The translations under genes were made by a program, and so were the position numbers. A stretch of DNA of 32,549 nt from a virus: IMG/VR virus record IMGVR_UViG_3300037076_000265, positions 1 to 32,549 of that record; one strand, written 5' to 3'. Shown piece by piece: positions 22,966 through 31,173 of this stretch (position 1 is its first letter; each line of letters begins with the position of its first letter). The notes under the pieces were generated by a model. The model searched no databases. It worked only from the letters and a program-made list of their open reading frames with translations, and was not told the DNA's origin.

Positions 22966-23370
22966 ATGAAAATGAGAAATATTATTCGCATCGGCGTCGC
23001 GGTCATCGCGGCGGTTATCGTTTCGTTCGCGTTCACGGCCCGCGCCACGCCGACGCTGCTCGTTGGCTCACTGGTGACGGTGAACAACACCAGTTCCAAC
23101 AGCCCGACCATTGGCGCGTTGACTTATGTGCCAGCCTCACAACAGTTCACGATTTCGCACGGGGCATTGACGGCAACGAACGCCTTCTATCTGACGTTTC
23201 AGCCGACATTGGACGGCACGAACTATGTTTCGTCCGGGGTTTGGTATCCGTTCTACACCAACGCCTGCACGGAAATTATTCCGCCCGGCTACTTCACCAT
23301 CACCAACAATTTTCGAGTCGTCATCACGTCAACAAATTCAGTGCAGGTTGGCGGCTCATACGGGCAGTAA
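22966..23370 (+). CDS. Secreted beta-rich protein inside the tail module, 134 aa
   Basis: The ATG at 22966 gives MKMRNIIRIGVAVIAAVIVSFAF with cleavage after ARA; the longer open frame upstream overlaps the gpU-like gene and lacks the signal at its start. The mature ~105 residues are Thr/Asn/Ser-rich and beta-like: LVGSLVTVNN, AFYLTFQPTLDGTNYVSSGVWYPF, FRVVITSTNSVQVGG. The 'S/LDGTN...W' step is common in virion decoration or Ig-like domains. It resembles the 15799 product in style. Function unknown. Confidence 0.7.
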   Translation: MKMRNIIRIGVAVIAAVIVSFAFTARATPTLLVGSLVTVNNTSSNSPTIGALTYVPASQQFTISHGALTATNAFYLTFQPTLDGTNYVSSGVWYPFYTNACTEIIPPGYFTITNNFRVVITSTNSVQVGGSYGQ

Positions 23371-23406
23371 ATGCGACATACTCACAATCCACAAAGCAAA
23401 ACATTT

Positions 23407-23628
23407 ATGAAAAACAAAATGGAACTCATGCAGGCCGCGCAGGAAGCAGCCGCCGGAACACTCAACATTGTTGCACCGCTCGCGCTGGTGAAAGCCAAGG
23501 TGGAAGCGTTTGAACAACTGGCGATTCATCACGACCATTTCACGGATTTCGTGAACTTTTTCGACATGGCGCGGGGCGCATACCAGGCGATGGTGACGCA
23601 GCCGGTGAAGCCCGCCGCCGTCGCCTAA
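23407..23628 (+). CDS. Small hypothetical protein, 73 aa
   Basis: Begins MKNKMELMQAAQEAAAGTLN, mostly helical, containing VKAKVEAFEQLAIHHDHFTDFVNFFDMARGAY. It lies between the secreted protein and the tail tube candidate. No domain recognised; maybe a small tail assembly factor. Confidence 0.6.
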   Translation: MKNKMELMQAAQEAAAGTLNIVAPLALVKAKVEAFEQLAIHHDHFTDFVNFFDMARGAYQAMVTQPVKPAAVA

Positions 23629-23669
23629 AAATCAAACCGGGCATTTAATAATTCAACGAAAGGCTGTTT

Positions 23670-24116
23670 ATGGCAGATCACATTGGAGTAACGGGCAACG
23701 CGATGTATCGCGGCATTCCCGCTTTCGTCATCGGGTGGACCGGCGCGAATGGGGCGCACACTTTGACGGTGTTCAATTCGGCGGACAAGACGCCGGAAGC
23801 GGACGTTAAAACGTCGAAGAGCAACCAGGGCCAGACAATTGAAATGAACCGCACGGATAAGCGGATCAAGGTCAAACTGGCCGCGAAACCCATTGGCGCA
23901 AACGTAGCGGCTTCGCTGGCCATTGCCGCCGATCTGCCGCAGAAAATGGACATCCTGACTGTGACCGCAACGGCGGCGGGCGATGCATCCATTGATTCCT
24001 CGGCTGGAACGTGCGTCTGCGACTCGGCCAGCGCGAAATGGAGTCCCGAAAACGAATTGACGGTGGACATCGAGTTCACGAACTGGCTGGGCCAAACGTT
24101 CGTAGCGTTCTCTTGA
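23670..24116 (+). CDS. Probable tail tube protein, 148 aa
   Basis: Begins MADHIGVTGNAMYRGIPAFV behind a GAAAGG Shine-Dalgarno-like stretch. It is beta-rich, with DVKTSKSNQGQTIEMNRTDKR, then IAADLPQKMDILTVTATAAG and a C-terminal ELTVDIEFTNWLGQTF. Small beta-sandwich proteins at this position before the tape measure are typically major tail proteins. It should be abundant. Assigned by position and composition. Confidence 0.65.
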   Translation: MADHIGVTGNAMYRGIPAFVIGWTGANGAHTLTVFNSADKTPEADVKTSKSNQGQTIEMNRTDKRIKVKLAAKPIGANVAASLAIAADLPQKMDILTVTATAAGDASIDSSAGTCVCDSASAKWSPENELTVDIEFTNWLGQTFVAFS

Positions 24117-24117
24117 A

Positions 24118-24132
24118 CGCGGCGGGGCCGCG
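24118..24132 (+). promoter_or_regulatory. Perfect GC hairpin immediately before the 24135 start codon
   Basis: CGCGGC-GGG-GCCGCG, a 6-bp all-GC stem with a 3-base loop, ends 2 bases before the ATG at 24135 and starts 1 base after the TGA of the tail tube gene. A structure there should block ribosome access or fall under translational coupling, limiting the chaperone-like product compared with the tube protein. No T-tract follows, so not a terminator. Confidence 0.5.
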
Positions 24133-24134
24133 CC

Positions 24135-24734
24135 ATGAAACGCTTTGCCAGCATCATTGAGACAGTGCCGCAGCCGTGCCGAATCTTCGGGACGGCTTTG
24201 CGGCCTTTCTGTCTTGGTCATCACCTGTTGTTCTGGCGGCTCGGCCTGCCGTTCGCGGATAACCCGGATGCGGACACGACGCTGGAACAATTCACCCAGG
24301 CGGTGGTGATCTGCTCTGGTGACTCTTACGAAGCGACCCTTGCCGCGTTGCTGGACGGCTCCTGGGCGCGGATATACGCCGTCTGGCTCAAAGGCGTTCA
24401 GCCACAGATCAAGAACACGTCTAGCGCGGCCCTGGCGCACTTCCGCAGGCACCTCGAAGACGGATACCGGATTGCCCCGGTGTGGCGGCATGCCAGCAAG
24501 GGGACGATTTCATTTTCCACTCCCTGGGAACAACTGTTGAAGGTCCGGCTGGTGATGGCGGGTTTCACCATGAACGATGTGATGAACGGCTATCTGCCCG
24601 GGCTTTGGTACGATTATTTCACGGCGATGGAAATTAAACAGCTTGAAACATGCACCAAGCAAGAGGACTGGAAGCGGATATTCTACACGCTGCAAGACGC
24701 ATTGGCGGATGATGCGGCAGGAGGCGCGTCGTGA
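24135..24734 (+). CDS. Tail assembly chaperone candidate, 199 aa
   Basis: Begins MKRFASIIETVPQPCRIF. Helical and aromatic-rich, including LGHHLLFWRLGLPF, FTQAVVICSGDSYEATL, and YDYFTAMEIKQLE. It sits between the tail tube gene and the tape measure gene, where lambda-like phages have gpG/gpGT. No second overlapping frame or slippery heptamer was found, so no programmed frameshift is claimed. Overlaps the tape measure GTG by 4 bp. Confidence 0.6.
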   Translation: MKRFASIIETVPQPCRIFGTALRPFCLGHHLLFWRLGLPFADNPDADTTLEQFTQAVVICSGDSYEATLAALLDGSWARIYAVWLKGVQPQIKNTSSAALAHFRRHLEDGYRIAPVWRHASKGTISFSTPWEQLLKVRLVMAGFTMNDVMNGYLPGLWYDYFTAMEIKQLETCTKQEDWKRIFYTLQDALADDAAGGAS

Positions 24735-26428
24735 ACGAACTGCGCGTAGACATCGGTGGGAGCAACCGGGGATTCGTCATCGCCACGGAAGACACGAAGC
24801 GCCTTGCCCAAAAACTGAACCGCGATCTTGGCGGCTCGACACCGGACACGTTCAAGGGGGCGCAGATGATGCGGGATCAGTACGGCAAGGTGTTTGACGA
24901 TTTGAAGGGGCCACAAGGCATTGGCGGGCTGCTGCAACAGTTCGCGGGCGGGTTTGGTCAGGCGGGACAAGCGGTTCTACAACTGGCGACCGGGCCGGTG
25001 GGAGTTTTGACAGTAGCTTTGACCGCCGCGTATGAAGCGGGGAAAATGGCGTGGCAGGCAATGAAAGAGTCGTTTCAATTGGGGCGGGACGCGCGGATGC
25101 TCGGCATGTCCACAACCGGATTGCGGCGACTCGACCAAGCCGACATCGAACAAGGATTTGAACCCGGCGAAGCGCGGGGCCGACTGGGTAAGTTTGCTAA
25201 CACTGTTGGCAAGGCAGAGGAAGGAGATAAAGCGGCAAGGGAAGTATTCAAGGACATGGGCGTTGAAATTTCCGGGAAGACGATGGAGCAGATACTTAAC
25301 CAGGTGGCAGAGGCTTTCGACCGAATCCAAGACCCAGCCAAACGCGCACGCGAAGCGGTTGTATTGTTCGGGCGCGGCGGACAGGAAATGATTCCGATTC
25401 TGCAACAATTGAAATCAAGCGGCGGCGTCGCGGGCGCACTTGTCAGCGACGAACAAACCGAAGCCGTTTTGGGCAACACGTGGAAAAAGGTTCATGGTTT
25501 TTTCGCTCGGTTTTGGAATGACATGAAAGTTCTCGGTAAAGAGGGCTTGTCAGATGTAATAAGTGGCTGGACTGGCGAGGATGTCGTGGATGTTGCCGCC
25601 CCGGTTAAAGTGGGGACGCCTGAGGATTCACCGGAGGCAGTAAAAGCGAAAGCCGCAGAAAACAAAAAAGCCGCCGCAGAAAATATCCGCGCTCAAAAAG
25701 CACTTAAAGATGAAACCTTTCTAGCATTGGCCCCTCACGAGCGGGTCAACGCCTTGCTGCAAGAGCAGCGGAATCTCAAATATGAAATTGAAAGCATGGG
25801 GAAATCTGGTGTTTTGGATGACGAGAAAAAAGCGAAACTGGCCGAACTTCAAACTGAGTGGCTGAAAAGAGGGGTCGCCATAAAAACGGCGATGAAGGAA
25901 TCCAACCGCGAATTAACCCCGGAAGACCTTCGCAAAAATCAGTTACAGGAACTGCGAGACCTTGAAGCAAGCCTCGCCAAGGAAAAAGCGGCGGCGGCGG
26001 TTGCGGAATTCAAGGCTGTGGGCATGAAGGCATTCTTAGAAAAGAAGTACCTCGCAGATAAACTTGCTGGAATGAACGTTCACGGAACCGAAGATCAGCA
26101 GTTTCCGGGTGAAGGCGATAGAGCAAAGTATCGAACCGGACAGGAGTTGGACAAGACAAAGGACAAAAATGCAGCAGCAGACTTTGCGGCAACTCAGGCA
26201 GCCGCGAAAGTTGCAGCCACCCAAGCGCAGATTTACGAACTGAAAAAGGAAATGGGAAAACAGCCTCATGCTTCCAGTGAACATATTGATTCAATGTCAT
26301 CCGCTGGCCTGTTTCAATCAAGGGGCGCGGTGATGAACCCCATGCTGGATATTGGCCGCGAACAATTGGGCGAACTCCGGTTAATCCGGCAGGCCATCAG
26401 CGGCAAGAAAGACGCTTTTCAAAAATGA
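24731..26428 (+). CDS. Tape measure protein
   Basis: 565 aa from a GTG (GTGA overlap). N-terminal ~70 residues are soluble (RVDIGGSNRGFVIATED), then a hydrophobic Gly/Ala-rich helix (AVLQLATGPVGVLTVALTAAYEAG, roughly 82-105), then a region with MGVEISGKTMEQILNQV. Residues ~290-510 are long, Ala/Lys/Glu-rich helices. That is the tape measure pattern. By the usual ~0.15 nm per residue, the tail would be about 85 nm, a short-to-medium siphovirus tail (inference). Confidence 0.85.
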   Translation: MNELRVDIGGSNRGFVIATEDTKRLAQKLNRDLGGSTPDTFKGAQMMRDQYGKVFDDLKGPQGIGGLLQQFAGGFGQAGQAVLQLATGPVGVLTVALTAAYEAGKMAWQAMKESFQLGRDARMLGMSTTGLRRLDQADIEQGFEPGEARGRLGKFANTVGKAEEGDKAAREVFKDMGVEISGKTMEQILNQVAEAFDRIQDPAKRAREAVVLFGRGGQEMIPILQQLKSSGGVAGALVSDEQTEAVLGNTWKKVHGFFARFWNDMKVLGKEGLSDVISGWTGEDVVDVAAPVKVGTPEDSPEAVKAKAAENKKAAAENIRAQKALKDETFLALAPHERVNALLQEQRNLKYEIESMGKSGVLDDEKKAKLAELQTEWLKRGVAIKTAMKESNRELTPEDLRKNQLQELRDLEASLAKEKAAAAVAEFKAVGMKAFLEKKYLADKLAGMNVHGTEDQQFPGEGDRAKYRTGQELDKTKDKNAAADFAATQAAAKVAATQAQIYELKKEMGKQPHASSEHIDSMSSAGLFQSRGAVMNPMLDIGREQLGELRLIRQAISGKKDAFQK

Positions 26429-27252
26429 CACCAGATCGCATCAATTCAACCGGCCTGCCGGTGCTCAAGTCCGAAAAACTGGTGAACAACCTCCGGTCTG
26501 GCAACAACTATGACCGTGTTCAAACCGGTTCGTTGGCGGTGATGAAGGTTGAACGCATGATTGCAGCAGCCGGCGGCGCTTCGCACCTTGAAATCGAATC
26601 ACTTGGTGACGGCAACTACCAGTTGATGGCCAGTTACCCCTGGGATGTGTTGAACGGCTCAAACTCGGAAGCGCCGATCAATTCCCACGAACTGGATGAA
26701 AGCGTGGAACAAGTTTCCGTTTATGAAAGCGACGTAATGCTTGCTAAATTGCTGTCTATGTTTGGCAGCCTTGCGGGTGCAAATGGAGCGATGACTTTCC
26801 TCAAAAGGTCGGTTGATTATTACGAACAAAACAGCACCCCCACCACCACGCCAACTGAAATAGAGGCCGGATTAAATGCCACGTACACCGGCGGACAGTT
26901 GACGCTGATGCTGAACCTGTTCCGGGGCATTGCGTACCATCAACAAAAAACCTGCCTACAAACCAGAATTACGTACAACCGGCGCATCACGGCGGCAAGT
27001 TTCAATCAGATACAAGCGACCTTCGCTGGCGCGGGGCAGATTTGGACGACGGCGGAAGTGATCTCGTTTGAACAAACCCCGGCGCAATGGTGGTTTCAGT
27101 TGCCGAGCAGCCTCTTGTGGTTCAAGTCAAATCCCCGCGTGTTGACCGTTGCCGGCCAGAAAACCGAACTAATTTTTTCCTATAAATCCTGTGTCGCCGC
27201 ATGGAGCGGGACGAATGCAGCCCACGCCTCGGCAGTTTTGTTGAGCTTCTGA
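26425..27252 (+). CDS. Distal tail/baseplate protein candidate, 275 aa
   Basis: Begins MTPDRINSTGLPVLKSEKLV, mixed alpha/beta, with QLMASYPWDVLNGSNSEAP, TFLKRSVDYYEQN, and a central Thr/Pro linker. Overlaps the tape measure stop by ATGA and is followed 1 bp later by the next gene. Its place suggests a distal tail or hub protein. No family recognised. Confidence 0.6.
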   Translation: MTPDRINSTGLPVLKSEKLVNNLRSGNNYDRVQTGSLAVMKVERMIAAAGGASHLEIESLGDGNYQLMASYPWDVLNGSNSEAPINSHELDESVEQVSVYESDVMLAKLLSMFGSLAGANGAMTFLKRSVDYYEQNSTPTTTPTEIEAGLNATYTGGQLTLMLNLFRGIAYHQQKTCLQTRITYNRRITAASFNQIQATFAGAGQIWTTAEVISFEQTPAQWWFQLPSSLLWFKSNPRVLTVAGQKTELIFSYKSCVAAWSGTNAAHASAVLLSF

Positions 27253-27253
27253 T

Positions 27254-27769
27254 ATGCGAATGCCCGACAGGTTGTCCGCAGACAGTCCGCTGGCGACAAC
27301 GGTCAATCAGATTATTGATTATCTTCGGAGCCTGACGCCTCGAAATGCAGCGACTGCCAGCGTCAGTCATACTCCGAATGGCGTTTTTATTTCAACAGCG
27401 CCGCCAGCGCCGGCGGGAAAGTCAGGATGGAGGTTCGCCAAACCGATTAAGTATGACCATACCAAATCCTATGCGTTTCAGGAAATTGTTTATGTGGCGG
27501 CGGATGATGCAATGGTGACGGCGGGAACAGTTGACCCGGACACCGGACAGACAGTTTTTGCTTTCGCGGGGAAATATGTGGCTTTGCAAGCCGTCTCGCC
27601 GGTCGTGAATCCGACTGGTCTGACCGCCGGAACTTATTATCACATCCCGCAACTTCCACTTCCGACGCCAGGCGACCCGGACAATGCCGCCCCAGACTCG
27701 ACAGCTTATGGCACCGGCGAGGCTCAAAATTATTGGGACATTGTGACGCAGGATGTTCAATGCTATTAA
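27254..27769 (+). CDS. Tail/baseplate-associated protein, 171 aa
   Basis: Begins MRMPDRLSADSPLATTVNQII, a short helical N-terminus, then a linker with PNGVFISTAPPAP and a beta-rich C-terminal domain (FQEIVYVAADDAMV, TVFAFAGKYVALQAVSP, TYYHIPQLPLPTP). This layout, short N-terminal anchor plus beta domain, is typical of fibre or baseplate adaptor proteins. Sits between the distal tail protein and the 1043-aa protein. Confidence 0.6.
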   Translation: MRMPDRLSADSPLATTVNQIIDYLRSLTPRNAATASVSHTPNGVFISTAPPAPAGKSGWRFAKPIKYDHTKSYAFQEIVYVAADDAMVTAGTVDPDTGQTVFAFAGKYVALQAVSPVVNPTGLTAGTYYHIPQLPLPTPGDPDNAAPDSTAYGTGEAQNYWDIVTQDVQCY

Positions 27770-27772
27770 ACT

Positions 27773-30700
27773 ATGCGCGGCGGACAACATAGACCTTATC
27801 AGCTTCCGTGTCCGGGAACGGTTCTCTGTGGCACGGGGCCGAAATACGCTCACAAGAAATACGGCGAAGGCGCGGTCGCGGCGATTCACGAAACGACTCA
27901 GGTCAACAGCCTTGACCCTACCGGGTTGCCCGCTGCTTTGGTGTGTAATGTTGCGTCGGGCCATCCTGATGCCTACGACCCCACCGAGGTTCATGGTGTT
28001 AACTTTGGGCACTCCCCATCACCGCACGGCCCATGGGTTAATGCCTACGCTCCCGTTCCGCCAACTTTCGCTCATGCGGGCGGTTATCAGGTTGTCTCAG
28101 TAAGCATCGCAGATGGTGGAACGGACTACGGGGTTGGAAACGGGTTGGCCGTTGTCGGGGGAACAGCCAACGTCACGGCTGCGACAATTTATGTGGACGC
28201 TGTGGACGGCGCGGGAAAAATAACTGTGGCGCATCTTGTATCAGGTGGTGGTTACACGTCCAACCCGTCCTCGCCTAATTCTCCGACTGGCGGTGCGGGC
28301 AGTGGCGCGAGTTTCAACCTGACTTTCGGAACGGCGATGGTTGACCTGTCAACCTGCCGCAATGGAAAGTTCAAGAACGTGCAGGCAAAACGGTCATATC
28401 ATGGACGCCGTGGATTTTTATTTCTGGCATCCCAAAACCTTGCTTGCGGTTATCCGTTCTATCCATTTACGCCGAATGTTGACCGGACGAAGTACCTGAC
28501 CATTACCGCGAGTTTCAGCATCAAGAATATAGATTTTGATTCGAGGGTCGGGAACTATACTGAGTATTGGGGTGCTTGCACCATGACGGTTTCCCCATTA
28601 TCAGGCAATAGGAGTCAGAGCGGCTCTGGAGGCTCGCGTTATGTTGATGTGACGACAACGCCACCGAGTTATTACGATGTTCATGACGTGGTAGATTCGG
28701 CCATGATTTTTGACATGGAAGGCGGTGGTGTACCAACTTGGTATTTGGATTTCTTGGCAGCTATCGCCGGTGGTTCGGACGGAATTGCCAGTCGCAGCAT
28801 AACAAATACACTTCACGCAATCCACATGGATTCGGCCCTTGCTGGAACTTCTTTCGACGGTTCGATTGAACTTTCAAATCCCAATCCAGATTCGGATGTT
28901 TATGCCGATGCGCTCTACCTTAAAAGCCTATGGGACTTGAATGATGACATCGAATATCCATGGCGAGCGGACGGCAATGTCAACATAGCTCCGCTCGTTA
29001 CCCGTAACGAGCCGGGACCAGTTGGACCTACGCTTATATTCGACTCCGCATGGGTTGACCCGAACGCCGCGATTTACGATGGATCAGTTCTCGGCGCACC
29101 CCTGCCCGCCGGTTATGGCTACAACGCAGACGGCAGCAAACAGGGCATCTTCGACTTTAGGCATGAAGTTGATGACCTTTGTTTTTCTGACAGTCCGCCC
29201 TATCGTTATCTTGATGCGTTTAACTACGGCTGTCGGGCACCGGATTACCTTCCTCAAAATTGCACACAGTGGACGGCGGATATGGACGCACCTTACGCCA
29301 CGGCTGGTAAGTTCCTTTTTTTCAACGGCAGGACGGACAGCCTCAGTGGTTGGACGATGGCATCGTCTGACGTTCTTTGGATTCAGGATTGGAAACAAAC
29401 CGAGGAAACCTGGCCGTCCTACAACTTTGCCCGGCCCGCCGGCGCGGACAGGTTCGTGTTCTATGAAACCCACCCTAACGGCACGGACGCCGTTTTTCCA
29501 GTCCTGTCCGGTTACAGCGCGGGCACCGGCGACACAATTATTCTTGGTTACGCCCCGGTTCAAATCACAGATTCAAACGGCAACCATCCCGGTAGTGTTG
29601 CGGACGATCCCGGCCAACTTCCTTACGGTGCGCCCGTGGATTATATTATTACCGTCGGTGGCGGAGGCTCTTTAAGCGCCGGTGAGTTGGTGGTGACTAC
29701 CGGCGATGTGTGGGGCGGCCAGTCCGTCGGCGGATTTTATCACGTGACCAAGACCGGCGATTCTCAAGTGTTGCTCGGCACGAAAGTTTTCAACATTCCA
29801 ACCGGCTGGACGTGTCCATCCGAAGACGAGGACACGGCGTTTGGAAAGCTGAGATTTCCGTACTGCCCTGGCATCCTTGGCCGCGTGGCCATCAGCGCTA
29901 TAACCAATGCCTCGCCATGCCACTTGACCATTGACGCCTCGCCGTATCTGGCCACAAATCTCACCGCCACGCCGCCGTCGAGTGAGATGGTGGATTTGTG
30001 CGCTAGGGACATGACCGTTCTCGCATCGAATGTGGAAGTGACGCGGGTGGGTGATACCGATTTCACTGTTCCCAATTCCGGTTCGACGGCTTACGCGACG
30101 ATTGCGTCGGCAAAGTTCGTGGTGGTTCATGGCTCTCCGGCTTACTATTGGGATGATACGATGCCCAAGGGACATGTTCTGGCACTGGAATTTTCTTTTG
30201 ACTACCGGGCGAAAGCCGAGGCGCAGCGCATTAAAGACCTCATCATCGCGTGCGGCGACACGGGGAGCCATCCGGAGTTCATTGTTTGCGACTGCTCACC
30301 GCTAGGCTCAATTCCAACCGTGCCGTTCAGCATGTATAGCGCGTTCACTCAAACTCAACTGTGCGTGCCGTGGACGCAGTGCGGCCCGCGTGTCGCGCCC
30401 ATGGCTAACTTCCCCGCTGAATTCCCGATGGACTCGCAGTATGGCTCGCGCTGGCAGGCTTGCGTCGTCAGTGCCATCCGGGATTTGCTGTGGCAAAAGC
30501 CGCACCATCCGCCAACGATAACCGATCCCGTAACAGAAACGGACTCCACTAAATATGCGTGGTTAGAAGATGATGGAAGTTGTGCGCCGAATGTTACGGA
30601 TGAAACTGGCGCTACGACGATTGCCTATTACGCCCATGCACCGATGGTTGAACCTTTTATTTCATTGCCGGGCACGGATGGCTGGCCGGGGGCTGGAGCA

Positions 30701-30904
30701 GACGGCACAGAAGCTGCCCCGACGGTGCCAGCGGGGATTACGGTTGGATTTACCAGTCCAGTCACCAATGGAGATGCGGACACGTTATATGCCCCTGGGC
30801 CGGGCGGCTGGACTCCGTGGGGTTTGCACGACGCTCTGTGCGGTTGCGTTGGCGGATCGGGGCGGTTCAGTGGCACCTACGCCGCGTTCACATTCGACTG
30901 TTGA
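27773..30904 (+). CDS. Large Cys-rich tail/fibre protein, 1043 aa
   Basis: The largest gene of the window. Begins MRGGQHRPYQLPCPGTVLCG. An early region with VVSVSIADGGTDYGVGNG and LVSGGGYTSNPSSP (residues ~105-175) is a Gly-rich beta domain typical of fibre and adhesin proteins. The middle is aromatic/Asp-rich, and the C-terminal third carries many Cys residues, including FIVCDCSPLG, VPWTQCGP and ALCGCVGG. No lytic motif seen. As the last long structural gene it is a strong candidate for the central fibre or receptor-binding protein (by position). Confidence 0.7.
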   Translation: MRGGQHRPYQLPCPGTVLCGTGPKYAHKKYGEGAVAAIHETTQVNSLDPTGLPAALVCNVASGHPDAYDPTEVHGVNFGHSPSPHGPWVNAYAPVPPTFAHAGGYQVVSVSIADGGTDYGVGNGLAVVGGTANVTAATIYVDAVDGAGKITVAHLVSGGGYTSNPSSPNSPTGGAGSGASFNLTFGTAMVDLSTCRNGKFKNVQAKRSYHGRRGFLFLASQNLACGYPFYPFTPNVDRTKYLTITASFSIKNIDFDSRVGNYTEYWGACTMTVSPLSGNRSQSGSGGSRYVDVTTTPPSYYDVHDVVDSAMIFDMEGGGVPTWYLDFLAAIAGGSDGIASRSITNTLHAIHMDSALAGTSFDGSIELSNPNPDSDVYADALYLKSLWDLNDDIEYPWRADGNVNIAPLVTRNEPGPVGPTLIFDSAWVDPNAAIYDGSVLGAPLPAGYGYNADGSKQGIFDFRHEVDDLCFSDSPPYRYLDAFNYGCRAPDYLPQNCTQWTADMDAPYATAGKFLFFNGRTDSLSGWTMASSDVLWIQDWKQTEETWPSYNFARPAGADRFVFYETHPNGTDAVFPVLSGYSAGTGDTIILGYAPVQITDSNGNHPGSVADDPGQLPYGAPVDYIITVGGGGSLSAGELVVTTGDVWGGQSVGGFYHVTKTGDSQVLLGTKVFNIPTGWTCPSEDEDTAFGKLRFPYCPGILGRVAISAITNASPCHLTIDASPYLATNLTATPPSSEMVDLCARDMTVLASNVEVTRVGDTDFTVPNSGSTAYATIASAKFVVVHGSPAYYWDDTMPKGHVLALEFSFDYRAKAEAQRIKDLIIACGDTGSHPEFIVCDCSPLGSIPTVPFSMYSAFTQTQLCVPWTQCGPRVAPMANFPAEFPMDSQYGSRWQACVVSAIRDLLWQKPHHPPTITDPVTETDSTKYAWLEDDGSCAPNVTDETGATTIAYYAHAPMVEPFISLPGTDGWPGAGADGTEAAPTVPAGITVGFTSPVTNGDADTLYAPGPGGWTPWGLHDALCGCVGGSGRFSGTYAAFTFDC

Positions 30905-31173
30905 TGCACACGCCATTTTTCAATCAGCACCACGGCGGCGCGGCAGCACCGCCCTACCAGGCACCGAAGCCGAGACAGTGGCCGGCTTGGGCGTCGCCAT
31001 TGAAACTATTCGCGCAGCCGGGGGATCGAGGTCTTGGCGACATTGTGGCGCGGAAGATTGGACTGGCACGCGGCGCGGCGTTCAAGGCGTGGTTCAAAGA
31101 TAAGTTCAATCGAGATTGCGGTTGCTCCGACCGTCAAGTGTGGCTTAATCAAATGTTTCCACTAGCCGCGTGA
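30904..31173 (+). CDS. Small phage protein with Cys-rich C-terminal motif, 89 aa
   Basis: The ATG at 30904 overlaps the TGA of the 1043-aa gene (TGATG). The product is MHTPFFNQHHGG, a Pro/Trp-rich linker (PRQWPAWASPLKL), then GDRGLGDIVARKIGLA and a terminal CGCSDRQVWLNQM. From memory, a 'GDxVAxxx...CxxCxxRQxxLN' unit occurs as a stand-alone protein or at the end of fibre genes in phages; this fits. The longer open frame starting at 30817 is a shadow over the upstream gene. Converges with the integrase gene, overlapping it by ~12 bp. Confidence 0.7.
   Translation: MHTPFFNQHHGGAAAPPYQAPKPRQWPAWASPLKLFAQPGDRGLGDIVARKIGLARGAAFKAWFKDKFNRDCGCSDRQVWLNQMFPLAA

Noticed and set aside
24600-24760. Programmed -1 frameshift of the gpG/gpGT kind before the tape measure gene
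   Set aside because: No slippery heptamer and no second overlapping frame; the genes simply overlap by GTGA.
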